Assembly (NCBI GenBank): GCA_934725345.1
Contig: CAKVBG010000002.1
Location: forward strand, 1-36,215
DNA: 36,215 bases
From: an uncultured Eubacteriales bacterium
Lineage (GTDB): Bacteria; Bacillota; Clostridia; Oscillospirales; Acutalibacteraceae
Direction of reading: 5' to 3'
Part shown: in pieces, positions 7,767 to 16,613 of the stretch
Layout of the letters: every line of letters starts with the position of its first letter
Numbering within the stretch: position 1 is the first letter of the stretch
Notes under the pieces: generated by a model
The model's database searches: none
Told to the model about the DNA's origin: nothing
The model's input: only the letters and a program-made list of their open reading frames with translations
Position numbers and translations under genes: made by a program

Positions 7767-9026
7767 ACTGCGTTCGCAGGAAGAATTGAGTCCAAAGAGA
7801 TTCAAAAATCTACCAATCAACCGTCAAAAAAGCCAATGCTCAATACAAAATTTCCTCATGTATTCTTACCACCACAAGTAACAGCTCGTAGACTTTTACC
7901 ACCCGTGCGTGTACAATATCATGAATTTTTATCTTCCATCCATGAACAACTACCTAATGTACCCTATGCACAAAACGACAGTGAGCGTGAAGAAGAGGTT
8001 CTTGAAACTTCTAGAGCGTCGAGTAGTGGAGATAATCTCTTAAGCGCGTTCACACTTAGTGATAAAGAGTCGTATACTGTTGAAACAGTTTCTTCTGAAC
8101 ATTTAAGCTCAAAAGATACTAGTGCATCTTCAAGATCGCCCCTTAGCGCATTTAAAGTAGTTGATAAGAATTTTGGCACTTTTGAAGTTGAAAAGTCTGA
8201 AAAACCACCTAGATCTCCTCGTATCCAACGCAAGGAAGAGGCGCATAGACCTATTAGAATTCCTAGCCAAAGCCAAGAAGTTGCTATTCAGAAAGTGAAT
8301 TTACTTGACTACTTACCGGAATGGCTGGATCGTTATGATAAACATGACAATTTAATAAGAAATGGTGTGAGTGATAAGATTTGTGAAAAAGCCTTAGAGA
8401 GTAGGCAAAATTATAATCAATATATAAGTAAAGTTGAACTTAATTTAATAGGAAAATGGTTGTCCGGATATAATGAAATAGATGTAAATTATATGAATCG
8501 TATGAGGGTTTTTCCATTAAATGATCTGGTAGGTCAAAAAGGTATCTTTGGCTATGCACCGAGGCCACGTGGACTTATAAATGATTATATTGTTAGTATT
8601 GTAAAACACATAATAAATAGTCGATATAATCCTGATCTTAAGAATATTGTTAAGGGAGCATATAATAGTTCATTAAGGGATATAACAAAATTGGAGCTTA
8701 GTGAACTAAATATTAATGAAGAGATAAAAAAGTATGTTGTAGAGAATTATCTGGGAGAAAACCTGGTGGGTAATAAGTTTTTTCAATATTCTAAACTATT
8801 CTGTCCGGGTATTATCAGCTATATATCAGTGTTGTCTGGAGATATACCTGTTTTTATAAAGGATATAATGTATGATGTAAAGAGGCATTTTGAAGATGAG
8901 AATCGAGTTATTTCTAGTGAGGAATTATTAAAACTGATAGACGCTTTACAGGTAGTGCTCTTTAAAACTCTAATATACAGATTATTCCAAGGAAATATTA
9001 TAATGGATCATCCTGGAATAAGATAG
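7695..9026 (+). CDS. Secreted paralogue 2: signal peptide, disordered middle, helical C-terminal domain
   Basis: A 443-residue protein of the same family as its neighbours. The signal peptide (residues 1-28, ending PTAFA) is almost identical to that of paralogue 3. A long variable region follows, rich in Ser, Glu, Pro and Arg, with two degenerate repeats starting LSAFTLSDK and LSAFKVVDK about 38 residues apart. A QRKEEAHRPIRIP stretch resembles ERKEERRRPLRSP in paralogue 1. From about 345 the shared domain begins (KKYVVENYLGEN), with a conserved Cys (LFCPGIISY), DVKRHFED, and a closing LFKTLIYRLF. No enzyme motif is visible. The unrelated middles on a common export signal and tail suggest diversified secreted factors or surface antigens; that role is inference. 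Confidence 0.88.
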   Translation: MNNLKNRLTASVISFLVIGGSCLPTAFAGRIESKEIQKSTNQPSKKPMLNTKFPHVFLPPQVTARRLLPPVRVQYHEFLSSIHEQLPNVPYAQNDSEREEEVLETSRASSSGDNLLSAFTLSDKESYTVETVSSEHLSSKDTSASSRSPLSAFKVVDKNFGTFEVEKSEKPPRSPRIQRKEEAHRPIRIPSQSQEVAIQKVNLLDYLPEWLDRYDKHDNLIRNGVSDKICEKALESRQNYNQYISKVELNLIGKWLSGYNEIDVNYMNRMRVFPLNDLVGQKGIFGYAPRPRGLINDYIVSIVKHIINSRYNPDLKNIVKGAYNSSLRDITKLELSELNINEEIKKYVVENYLGENLVGNKFFQYSKLFCPGIISYISVLSGDIPVFIKDIMYDVKRHFEDENRVISSEELLKLIDALQVVLFKTLIYRLFQGNIIMDHPGIR

Positions 9027-9090
9027 AATACTTGATACAATAGATTGTATTTTTGATTTAGTACTAAATTTGGTTTAAATAATTATCCAT

Positions 9091-9133
9091 AGCTCATACA
9101 AACATCTCTGATTAGGTGATGTTTGTATGGGTT
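9091..9133 (+). terminator. Strong hairpin after secreted paralogue 2
   Basis: A 14-16 bp stem (left arm from 9091 to 9106, right arm 9118-9133) shares the ATACAAACATC/GATGTTTGTAT core with the two earlier hairpins of the locus. Its T-tract is poor (TTAATTGTT), so it may terminate weakly or act as an RNA-processing element. Confidence 0.6.
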
Positions 9134-9198
9134 AATTGTTAAGCAAAGTGCTAATCATTGTGTTTTTAAACCAGCACAAATTTATTTGAATTTCATGC

Positions 9199-9227
9199 TT
9201 TACAAATTTAATTTTATGTGTCAAAAT
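9199..9227 (+). promoter_or_regulatory. Promoter of secreted paralogue 3
   Basis: TTTACA at 9199-9204 and CAAAAT at 9222-9227, 17 nt apart, in the same context as before paralogues 1 and 2. The -10 box is the weakest of the three. Confidence 0.65.
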
Positions 9228-9263
9228 GAGAGGAACAGTTTGTTTGTAACGTTGCAAAAAATA

Positions 9264-9349
9264 ATAGGAGTGTTAAAATGAAAAATTTAAAAAACAGACT
9301 TACTGCAAGTATTATTTCATTTTTAGTGATAGGAGGCTCATGTTTACCT
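9264..9349 (+). repeat. Direct repeat, copy 2: ribosome site and signal-peptide codons
   Basis: Second copy of the 86-nt block at 7681-7766, with four substitutions and no indels. Paralogue 1 carries a more diverged version at about 6248-6332. Confidence 0.9.
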
Positions 9350-10297
9350 AACGTGTTTGCAGTTCCTCCCAAGCGTAGATGTAAATTTTCCTTGACGAAT
9401 GCGAAAGAAACAGACCAAGCTCAAAGTAAAACTGTTGAGTATCCCGAGGCAACTGCGCCATTAGAAAATGAATCAGAGCTTTCGGGCGAAAACTTGAGAA
9501 ATCTTCCATCTGTAGATTCAGCGTTCGTGAAGGTGACAAAATTTATTAATGAGCCGTCTAAAGCTCGTGACAAGAAACCAGCTAAAAACGATCCACTTCC
9601 TCTTCGCAGAGTTGCATCAAAAACTGTAGCAAACATTTCTAGTGAAAATCCAAATGCATTTTCACAGTTACCTTCGTTGAGTGTGACTCCTGCTATGAGT
9701 GGTTTATCTGAAACACATGGATATCCTGCTGAGTACTTAGATAAACTTTCATGGTCGCATATTTCCATTAAAGAAGTGGAGTATGCATTGAGAGATCTTG
9801 ACGATTTTAGAGCATACTTGAGATTATTTGAAGGAATGTTGGCAAAACAGTGTATGTACAGTTCAAAAAATTCGTTTGATACTTTGCTGGATCGTTTTGC
9901 AAGAATTAAACATCATATACAGTATGTCAAAGATAATGATCCTGCAAGTTCGGAATTTTTTAATCAAATTAAACAATCAGTGGAAAAATTAGACAACTTA
10001 GATTTTCGTTCCGAGATAGTTAGTGCGAGAGTAAAAAAATACGTAGAAAGACAGTATCTGAAAAATGAACAATTTTTAAATCAAACAAGAGCGAATTGTT
10101 CAAGTCTGCAGGATTACGCAATGACACTTTGTAGAATTATGCCTGATTTTATGCAGTGCATAGTTTATGATGTAAGGGACAAAAGTTTTCAAAAAGATAA
10201 TTTGACTCCAAATGAAGTATTAAACCTAGTAGATAGGCTAATAAAAACGTTTTTTAGAACCATGATATATAGACTATATACAGGTGAAATTCAATAA
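9278..10297 (+). CDS. Secreted paralogue 3: signal peptide, disordered middle, helical C-terminal domain
   Basis: The shortest family member, 339 residues. The signal peptide ends at PNVFA and is followed by VPPKRR, as in paralogue 1 (VPPKYR), although the signal peptide itself is closest to paralogue 2: a mosaic pattern. Residues 30-150 are polar and probably disordered. A helical region follows, then from about 250 the shared domain: KKYVERQYLKNEQFL, a conserved Cys (NCSSLQDY), YDVRDKSFQ, and a closing FFRTMIYRLY. The ribosome site is AGGAGTG, as in the others. The gene ends 20 nt from the convergent murF stop with no clear terminator between. Function unknown. Confidence 0.87.
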   Translation: MKNLKNRLTASIISFLVIGGSCLPNVFAVPPKRRCKFSLTNAKETDQAQSKTVEYPEATAPLENESELSGENLRNLPSVDSAFVKVTKFINEPSKARDKKPAKNDPLPLRRVASKTVANISSENPNAFSQLPSLSVTPAMSGLSETHGYPAEYLDKLSWSHISIKEVEYALRDLDDFRAYLRLFEGMLAKQCMYSSKNSFDTLLDRFARIKHHIQYVKDNDPASSEFFNQIKQSVEKLDNLDFRSEIVSARVKKYVERQYLKNEQFLNQTRANCSSLQDYAMTLCRIMPDFMQCIVYDVRDKSFQKDNLTPNEVLNLVDRLIKTFFRTMIYRLYTGEIQ

Positions 10298-10316
10298 AAT
10301 CATCAGTGGTTAAATA

Positions 10317-11696
10317 TTAATTCACATTGTTGTTTTCTTTGAACCATTGGGAGATCTGGTCTAGATGCATACCTCGTGATCCTTTCAAAAGGATTTTATC
10401 TCCTGGGGCTATGATTTTATTCAAATTTTGGTAAGCTTTTAGGTTATTAATACAGTTTATAACCATAATGTTTTGGTCAACAGATTTGGCGCCTTCAGCT
10501 AAAGATACCGCTTTCTCACCTACAGTTATAATTATGTCTATTTTTTCAGTTGCGATATGTCTTCCAGTTTCAAAATGAATTTCCGAAGAAAACTCTCCGA
10601 GCTCTAGCATATCTCCAATAACTAGTATGTTTTTGCCTGTAGATCCCAAATTATTAAATACACTCACTGAACTCTTCACTGAATCTGGGCTGGCATTATA
10701 TGAGTCGTCTATAAGAGTAAAATCATCTATTTGTAAAATTTGTTGGCGCATATCAGCATTTTGAAAATTAAGCAGACCTTTTTTTATATCATCTAAATGA
10801 ATTCCCATATCCATAGCAATGGCAATAGCTGCAATAGCATTATATACGTTATGCACGCCTAAACAAGGAATCGTAATGTTTTCTCTTATACCTTTTGCAG
10901 AGAGCACAAAACTGGTACTTTCTTTGTTTATACATATTTCCTCGCATTTGTACGGATAAGCACCATTTATTCCAAAGAAAACAACATGTGCCTGAGCTTT
11001 TCCTTGCAGGTCACTTAAGATGGGGCAATCTCCATTAATGTAAAGCTTTTTGTTTGTATCATTGATTATTTTAAGTTTTTCGGTGCAAGTGTTCTGGATG
11101 CTTTTAAAGTTTTCAATGTGTGATAGTCCCACGTTTGTAATAACAGCAATATCTGGATTAGCGATTTCTCTTAGCCTGTCCATTTCTCCAAATTTGCTTA
11201 TTCCCATTTCCAAAATAGCAACTTGATGGCTAGAGTTTAAATTAAATATACTCAAAGGAAGTCCTATTTGACCGTTGTAATTGCCTTGAGTTTTAAGCAC
11301 GCTGAGTGTTTCACCAAGAGCTGCAGCTAGCATTTCTTTAGTAGTAGTTTTGCCAACACTTCCTGTAACTCCTATAACTGGAATTTGAAATTTACTTCTA
11401 TAGTATTTCGCTAAATTTTGTAGAGCTTCCAAAGTAGAGTCTACTCGAATCAGCGCGCCTTTAGGTTCAAAACTATCAGACTGTTGCTCTGTCAAGCAAA
11501 CACTTGCTCCTGAGTCAAAAGCATTTTGTATAAAATCGTGTCCGTCAACTTGCACTCCTTTTAGAGGCACAAACAGTGAATTTTTTTTAATTTTTCTGCT
11601 ATCTACCTGAACTGAATCTATGGCCTGATCGGTGTTACCGGAAAGCAAAATTCCATCAGTAGCACTAAGAATTTCTTTTATAGTGATAGATTCCAT
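10317..11696 (-). CDS. murF: UDP-N-acetylmuramoyl-tripeptide--D-alanyl-D-alanine ligase
   Basis: MurF adds D-Ala-D-Ala to UDP-MurNAc-tripeptide, the last cytoplasmic step in building the peptidoglycan precursor. The 459-residue protein shows the N-terminal Mur domain (VQVDSRKIKKNSLFVPLKG), the ATP loop GVTGSVGKTTTK near residue 110, the central Mur ligase motifs (EMGISKFGEMDRL, ITNVGLSHIENF) and the C-terminal DDSYNASPDS region. It starts with ATG after a good AGGAGG site and lies 17 nt downstream of murE, so the two are an operon. Length is normal. I see no clear terminator after its stop codon. Confidence 0.97.
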   Translation of the reverse strand: MESITIKEILSATDGILLSGNTDQAIDSVQVDSRKIKKNSLFVPLKGVQVDGHDFIQNAFDSGASVCLTEQQSDSFEPKGALIRVDSTLEALQNLAKYYRSKFQIPVIGVTGSVGKTTTKEMLAAALGETLSVLKTQGNYNGQIGLPLSIFNLNSSHQVAILEMGISKFGEMDRLREIANPDIAVITNVGLSHIENFKSIQNTCTEKLKIINDTNKKLYINGDCPILSDLQGKAQAHVVFFGINGAYPYKCEEICINKESTSFVLSAKGIRENITIPCLGVHNVYNAIAAIAIAMDMGIHLDDIKKGLLNFQNADMRQQILQIDDFTLIDDSYNASPDSVKSSVSVFNNLGSTGKNILVIGDMLELGEFSSEIHFETGRHIATEKIDIIITVGEKAVSLAEGAKSVDQNIMVINCINNLKAYQNLNKIIAPGDKILLKGSRGMHLDQISQWFKENNNVN

Positions 11697-11713
11697 GAAC
11701 TTCCTGCCTCCTT

Positions 11714-13180
11714 TTATATTTTAGCACAAGGGTCTTTGAGGAAAGTATTAACAACTTCTCTTTCATCAAAATGATATTTAACCCCTTTAATTTCCTGATA
11801 TACTTCATGACCTTTACCTGCTAAGAGTATAATATCACCTTTTTGAGCATGATTTATAGCATATCGTATAGCTTCTTTTCTATCCGGTATTACAGTGTAT
11901 TTGTTTGAAATAGGGTTTATGCCTTTTTTTATATCTTCTATTATTTCAAGTGGGTCTTCAAATCTCGGGTTATCGCTTGTAACAATCGAAAAATCGGATA
12001 GTCTTCCCGCAACTTCTCCCATTTCAAATCTGCGGATTTTTGGTCTGTTGCCCCCGGCTCCGAACAAGGTTATTAATCGGGAGGGGTTGTATTTTCTAAG
12101 CGTATTTAGAACGTTTTCCATACTCAAAGCATTATGAGCATAGTCAATTAAGATAGAAAAATCGCGGTTAGTGGGCACAGACTCAACTCGCCCTTTAACT
12201 TTAACGTTTTTAAGGCCAGATAGTATATCCTCATTAGAAATTCCTATTGTTTTTGAAACAGCAATCGCAGCAAGAGCATTATAAACATTGAATTTCCCCG
12301 GTATCGAAACAAAAATGTTATTTAAGCTAAGTTTACCTTCAACATCAAAATTCACACCCATAACACCGTTACTGTTTAGAAGGTGTAAATTTTTAGCAGT
12401 GTAATCCGAGGAGGACATTCCAAAAAATTCTATTTTGCACTTACTTCCATTTATTATCTCTTTATAGTGCTCATCATCCTTATTCACAAATGCCGTCTTG
12501 CATTGTTTAAATAGCAAGTTTTTGGATTTTAAATATTCTTGAAAATCTTTGTGTTCATTTTGACCTATATGGTCATTAGATATATTTGTAAATATCCCAA
12601 AATCAAAATCAATACCATCCAGACGATGTCTAGCCAAGCCGATAGATGAAGCTTCTATAACTGCAAATCTACAACCCGCTTTTACCATTTTACTTAAGCA
12701 TTTTTGTACTTCATAGGATTCCGGAGTGGTATTATTCAGCGGTTCACATTGTTCGCCAATTACGAGCCCTAAAGTTCCGATAAGCCCAACTTTTTCACCT
12801 GAGGTTTCTAAAATTGATTTTATCATGTGGGATGTAGTGGTTTTGCCTTTGGTTCCAGTTATGGCAATGGTAGTTAATTTATTATAAGGGTGTTCAAAAA
12901 AATTATTAGAAGCATAGGCGAGTGCCTCACGCGTATCTTTTACCTCGATAACCGTAGTCCCGGGTATTTTTAATTTTTTTTCGGAAAGTATTGCCCTTGC
13001 ACCTTTTGAAATTGCATCATTTATAAAATCGTGGCCATCACAGCCACATCCTCTTAAACACACGAATAGAGTATTTTCCTTAACCTTTCGAGAATCGTAA
13101 ACTATGTCTGAAATATCTAGGTCTGCATCACCCGAGATACTAATAATATTCAGGTTTTTAATAATTTCACTCAGATTCAT
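11714..13180 (-). CDS. murE: UDP-MurNAc-L-Ala-D-Glu--2,6-diaminopimelate ligase
   Basis: MurE adds the third amino acid of the peptidoglycan stem peptide. The 488-residue protein has the ATP loop GTKGKTTT near residue 110, the TTPES substrate motif, and EASSIGLARHRLDGIDFD with the ligase core. The DNPR motif at about 403-406 is the hallmark of enzymes that add meso-diaminopimelate rather than lysine, so the wall is predicted to be DAP-type. A GAAAGGAAG ribosome site precedes the ATG. It is first in the murE-murF operon with its own promoter. Confidence 0.97.
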   Translation of the reverse strand: MNLSEIIKNLNIISISGDADLDISDIVYDSRKVKENTLFVCLRGCGCDGHDFINDAISKGARAILSEKKLKIPGTTVIEVKDTREALAYASNNFFEHPYNKLTTIAITGTKGKTTTSHMIKSILETSGEKVGLIGTLGLVIGEQCEPLNNTTPESYEVQKCLSKMVKAGCRFAVIEASSIGLARHRLDGIDFDFGIFTNISNDHIGQNEHKDFQEYLKSKNLLFKQCKTAFVNKDDEHYKEIINGSKCKIEFFGMSSSDYTAKNLHLLNSNGVMGVNFDVEGKLSLNNIFVSIPGKFNVYNALAAIAVSKTIGISNEDILSGLKNVKVKGRVESVPTNRDFSILIDYAHNALSMENVLNTLRKYNPSRLITLFGAGGNRPKIRRFEMGEVAGRLSDFSIVTSDNPRFEDPLEIIEDIKKGINPISNKYTVIPDRKEAIRYAINHAQKGDIILLAGKGHEVYQEIKGVKYHFDEREVVNTFLKDPCAKI

Positions 13181-13233
13181 AAATACTTCCTTTCGAAGTT
13201 ATAAATAGTTTTACCGAATTAACATTTTTTGTA

Positions 13234-13262
13234 ATTATACCAAGCTCATATAAACAGTTCAA
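13234..13262 (-). promoter_or_regulatory. Promoter of murE-murF
   Basis: On the minus strand TTGAAC (13257-13262) and TATAAT (13234-13239) are 17 nt apart, inside the 92-nt gap after holA. This implies murEF transcription independent of comEC-holA. Confidence 0.72.
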
Positions 13263-13272
13263 GAGTGGTTTT

Positions 13273-14307
13273 TTAGACTAAATTCTTTTGAATTAATAAA
13301 ACTAACAGTTTAGAAACGATAAATTTTCTATCCATAGAAGAGGTTAATAACTGTAGATTTGATTCCAGAATCAATCTTAGGCATTCCGCTATGTTTTGTA
13401 TGCTTAATTTTTTTGCTCTTTTTACTGCAATAGATATCCTAAATTCTTTACCTTTGTAGTCGAAGTAATTTGCTATTTCCGCTGGATTTTCTTCAAATAC
13501 TTTAACTCTATAGATATCAATGTATTCCGCCGACAAAACAGATAAAATCCCAAAGGCCTCTTCTCCCTGGTCGAAAAGCTTATTTAAAACTTCAAAACAT
13601 TTTTTGGAATTGCGACTAAACAAAGCCTTAGGAAGCTCAAAGATACTGACTTTATCAGTAGACTTGTAAACTGTTTCCAAAGATTTTTCTGTAATGGTTT
13701 CACTTGTTTCAAATTCACAAATTTTTTTAAGTTCACTTTTGAGTTCATGGATAGGGTATCCTTTGCACATCTCCAGAATTTTTTTAGCATTAAATGAGCT
13801 TAGATTTTTATTATATTCTCTTTTTGCCCAACTGATTAATTGTTTTTCAAGGGGGAGATCTTTTTGCGATAGATTCATGGATATTCCATGCTTTTTAATA
13901 AAATTTTTAACCTTTAAGAGCTTTGAGGAATTCTTGTTTCCAACTATCAAAGAAATCTGTGTGATTATTAAAATTGAAAAAGGTGGAATATCAGAAAGTA
14001 TTTCTAAAAACACATCAAAACTCTCTGGCGTGAACTCTTCCCAAGGCAAATCTCTGAGTAAAACACATTTTTTTGGGGTCGTAATAGGAAAAGTTTCAAG
14101 AGCGGTACTTAAATTTTGAGTTGAAAAGTTTTCGTCGTTAAAAGCAGTAATATCGAAATCAGTGTACTTTTCTCCGAGATAGTGAGATATTAGTTTTTTC
14201 TCGCACTGTGAGACTAACATGGGTTCACCTGTAAGAAAATAAATATTTGGCAGCTCTGACTTTTCAGAAATTAATTCTTTTAGTTTTGTATAATTGACCT
14301 CAGCCAT
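13273..14307 (-). CDS. holA: DNA polymerase III delta subunit
   Basis: HolA is the delta subunit of the clamp loader, which opens the beta sliding clamp and loads it on primed DNA. The 344-residue protein has the family layout: an N-terminal ATPase-like domain beginning with NIYFLTGEPMLVSQCEKKLI, the FSILIITQISL strand, a middle lid domain and a C-terminal helical collar (NLQLLTSSMDRKFIVSKLLV). There is no Walker A loop, as expected for delta. Its ATG overlaps the comEC stop in a TAATG junction, with GGAGG inside the end of comEC, so the two are translationally coupled. The comEC-holA order is common in Firmicutes. Confidence 0.93.
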   Translation of the reverse strand: MAEVNYTKLKELISEKSELPNIYFLTGEPMLVSQCEKKLISHYLGEKYTDFDITAFNDENFSTQNLSTALETFPITTPKKCVLLRDLPWEEFTPESFDVFLEILSDIPPFSILIITQISLIVGNKNSSKLLKVKNFIKKHGISMNLSQKDLPLEKQLISWAKREYNKNLSSFNAKKILEMCKGYPIHELKSELKKICEFETSETITEKSLETVYKSTDKVSIFELPKALFSRNSKKCFEVLNKLFDQGEEAFGILSVLSAEYIDIYRVKVFEENPAEIANYFDYKGKEFRISIAVKRAKKLSIQNIAECLRLILESNLQLLTSSMDRKFIVSKLLVLLIQKNLV

Positions 14308-16541
14308 TATTCAAACCTCCTAATTTTATATTTACTGTGATTATCCACATTTATGTAAACATTCCCGCCATGAGCAAGAGAATATAGACCATTCTCAGGC
14401 GAAAACAGTTTGCTTAAAATTATTTCAGATTTTTCTCTAGTTGATGAAACGATAAATTTATTAGTATTGATGGCTTCAAAATTTATAGGAAGCCCATTGA
14501 CAATCACAAATTCACAGGATTTAAATTCCTCTGGTAGCTTAGAGGCATCTCCTCCGTCGCAGCAAATTAAAAATTTTGTCTCATTTATTTGAATAAGGAT
14601 AAAAACATGGTCGTTTATTTTCAGTGTTTTAGTTTTTATGCATTCCCAAAATTTAGTTTCAACTTCATCCTTGAAGTACATGGGTGAGACGTTGAATTTT
14701 TTTACATAACTTTCTAAGTTTGAAGATAAAGATTCAGCAACCACAAAGTTTTTAGTTGGAAGGAATTCAATTATATCTAAAAGTTGGCTGCAATTTTCTT
14801 CGTCCCAGCAAGGAATACTTAAGTAATCAAGTTTATGGTTTTCCAATTTAAAAAGGTGTTCATTTAAGTTTGAGTTGCTAAAATTCTTTTGGGCGCAAAG
14901 AATAACTGCCTTTCTAAAGTGTTTGGAAATAACAATAGATACACCATCACCCGAACTGATGACGGCTAATTTTGTCGAGTTATAGTTTAAAAATACATAT
15001 GATAGGTATCCACTCAGGTTTATAATCAAAGAAAGAAATAACGCCATTTTAAGCGTGTGAAGACTTCCTTTTAGAAGCAAACTAGTTCCTACGAGCACAA
15101 GCGCCATGGAAATCCCAAGCATAACGAAACCGTAATTAAGAGAGATTAAAGCAAATGGAATTTTAGCTAGAATTTGGGAAATTACAATCACGAGATTAGT
15201 AAGTGTTCCGCAAACAAAAGCTATTGGCATGATAAAAATTTGCGGAAGCTTTATCAGCATAGAAATTTGCAACAGAAATACGCAGTTTATTAAAACAGTT
15301 GCTAGCGGTATGAGTAGCACATTTGAAATTAAGAAGATAAGAGAAGTTTTTCTAAAAAACCAAGCGGAAATCGGAAACGTAAAAAGCGATGCCGCTATAC
15401 TTACAGAAATTATCGAGATAACATATGATAAAATTTTATTTTTTTCGGGGTCTATAGAAATTTTTTGATTAATAAATTTATTAATTTTTCTCTCTATTAA
15501 AATGATTCCCAATGAAGCAAAAACACTTAAACAAACTCCTATATCAAGAGCTGAATTTGGGTTTGTAAGGCAAATAATCAAGAGCGCTAACCCAAGCGAA
15601 TTCAGCGGATCGGGCTTCCTGAAAATTAAAATTCCAATACTAGAAAGAATTGCAACAATTCCTGCTCTCATGATAGAACCACTGAAACCGGTTAGTGCCA
15701 TAAAAAGCAGAATTATAAATGAAGATATAAGTGCAGAAGACCGGTAAGTAAATTTGGTTTTTTTTAGTATCCACAAGCAAAATCGGGACAAAACCGCAAT
15801 ATGTATTCCAGACGTTGCAATAAGATGATAAACACCAATTCTATCAAAATTATTTTTGACATCTTCTGGGAAGTTGTGTTTTTCATTCAAGAGGAGACCA
15901 TTTATTACATTGGAGATACGGTCGTTCAAAACTTGCTTAGGCAGTGAAAGCATTGTTTTTCTGAGGTTTAAAATGAATTGTAGGATACTAAATTTGCTAG
16001 GAGGGGTTATTTCGTGGTAAGCATAGCCGTATGTATAGGCTAAAATATATATCCCTCGGGAACGATAATATAATTTAGAATCGAAAAATGCATTAGATTT
16101 GGGTAGATAAAACTTAACGGGAATTTTTATATTATCGCAAGCTTCAGCTTCTAAGGTGTCGGGGGATGAAAGTTTAATTCTAAAGGGTTTGACCGGGCGG
16201 TCATCTAGAGATATTACTTTTACTATGTAGTTGTAGCGGTTATATTTTTTATGAGGTAATTCTATGATTTCCCCTGAAATTACAGCCTCTGTTTGGTGAA
16301 GTTTTTCGACGGGAGCAATGAAGTAATGAAAATTAATTATGCTAACGAGCGCTGCTATAGAGCACACAAAAAAGCACACAGGAAATATCTTTTCTTTTCT
16401 AAATTTCCTTACAAGACATGACGCAATTAAGGCAATAACAAAAAATCCAAAAATATAAATCCATATATTTTCGGGAAGGTGAGAAATCAAAAATAGAGTT
16501 GTGAAATAAGAAAAATCAATCAAACAAAATTTTCGTTCCAT
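14307..16541 (-). CDS. comEC: ComEC/Rec2 DNA-uptake channel with a degenerate C-terminal domain
   Basis: ComEC forms the membrane channel for single-stranded DNA during transformation. The 744-residue protein has N-terminal membrane helices, a soluble OB-like region (residues 75-150) and a Competence domain with HLIATSGIHIAVL near 235 and FMALTGFSGSIMRAGIVAIL near 275, then further helices. The C-terminal metallo-beta-lactamase-like domain (from about 515) lacks the usual HxHxDH metal motif and has SSGDGVSIVI in place of DVGQGDA, so it is probably catalytically dead. No ribosome site lies at normal distance from the ATG at 16541 (the nearest AAAGG is about 19 nt away), so the start is uncertain. 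Whether the cell is competent cannot be judged from one gene. Confidence 0.88.
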   Translation of the reverse strand: MERKFCLIDFSYFTTLFLISHLPENIWIYIFGFFVIALIASCLVRKFRKEKIFPVCFFVCSIAALVSIINFHYFIAPVEKLHQTEAVISGEIIELPHKKYNRYNYIVKVISLDDRPVKPFRIKLSSPDTLEAEACDNIKIPVKFYLPKSNAFFDSKLYYRSRGIYILAYTYGYAYHEITPPSKFSILQFILNLRKTMLSLPKQVLNDRISNVINGLLLNEKHNFPEDVKNNFDRIGVYHLIATSGIHIAVLSRFCLWILKKTKFTYRSSALISSFIILLFMALTGFSGSIMRAGIVAILSSIGILIFRKPDPLNSLGLALLIICLTNPNSALDIGVCLSVFASLGIILIERKINKFINQKISIDPEKNKILSYVISIISVSIAASLFTFPISAWFFRKTSLIFLISNVLLIPLATVLINCVFLLQISMLIKLPQIFIMPIAFVCGTLTNLVIVISQILAKIPFALISLNYGFVMLGISMALVLVGTSLLLKGSLHTLKMALFLSLIINLSGYLSYVFLNYNSTKLAVISSGDGVSIVISKHFRKAVILCAQKNFSNSNLNEHLFKLENHKLDYLSIPCWDEENCSQLLDIIEFLPTKNFVVAESLSSNLESYVKKFNVSPMYFKDEVETKFWECIKTKTLKINDHVFILIQINETKFLICCDGGDASKLPEEFKSCEFVIVNGLPINFEAINTNKFIVSSTREKSEIILSKLFSPENGLYSLAHGGNVYINVDNHSKYKIRRFE

Positions 16542-16567
16542 AACCGATATGTTTTTTGTGCCTTTCG

Positions 16568-16613
16568 TAAAAATAAGACTCCTGTGCCTAAATTATATCT
16601 TAAGCACAAGAGT
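16568..16613 (-). terminator. Terminator after the HIT gene
   Basis: On the minus strand a 10-11 bp stem (ACTCTTGTGC with GCACAGGAGT, one G-U pair) and a loop of about 14 nt are followed by CTTATTTTT. It lies between the HIT stop codon and comEC. Confidence 0.7.

Noticed and set aside
7964..8233. An 89-codon minus-strand frame inside paralogue 2
   Set aside because: The plus-strand gene has a promoter, ribosome site, signal peptide and family homology; the antisense frame has none of these.
6055..9133. Repeated hairpins as a CRISPR array or mobile-element ends
   Set aside because: Only three diverged copies occur, each just after a gene and two with T-runs, so they are terminators duplicated with the genes; no spacer pattern or transposase is present.
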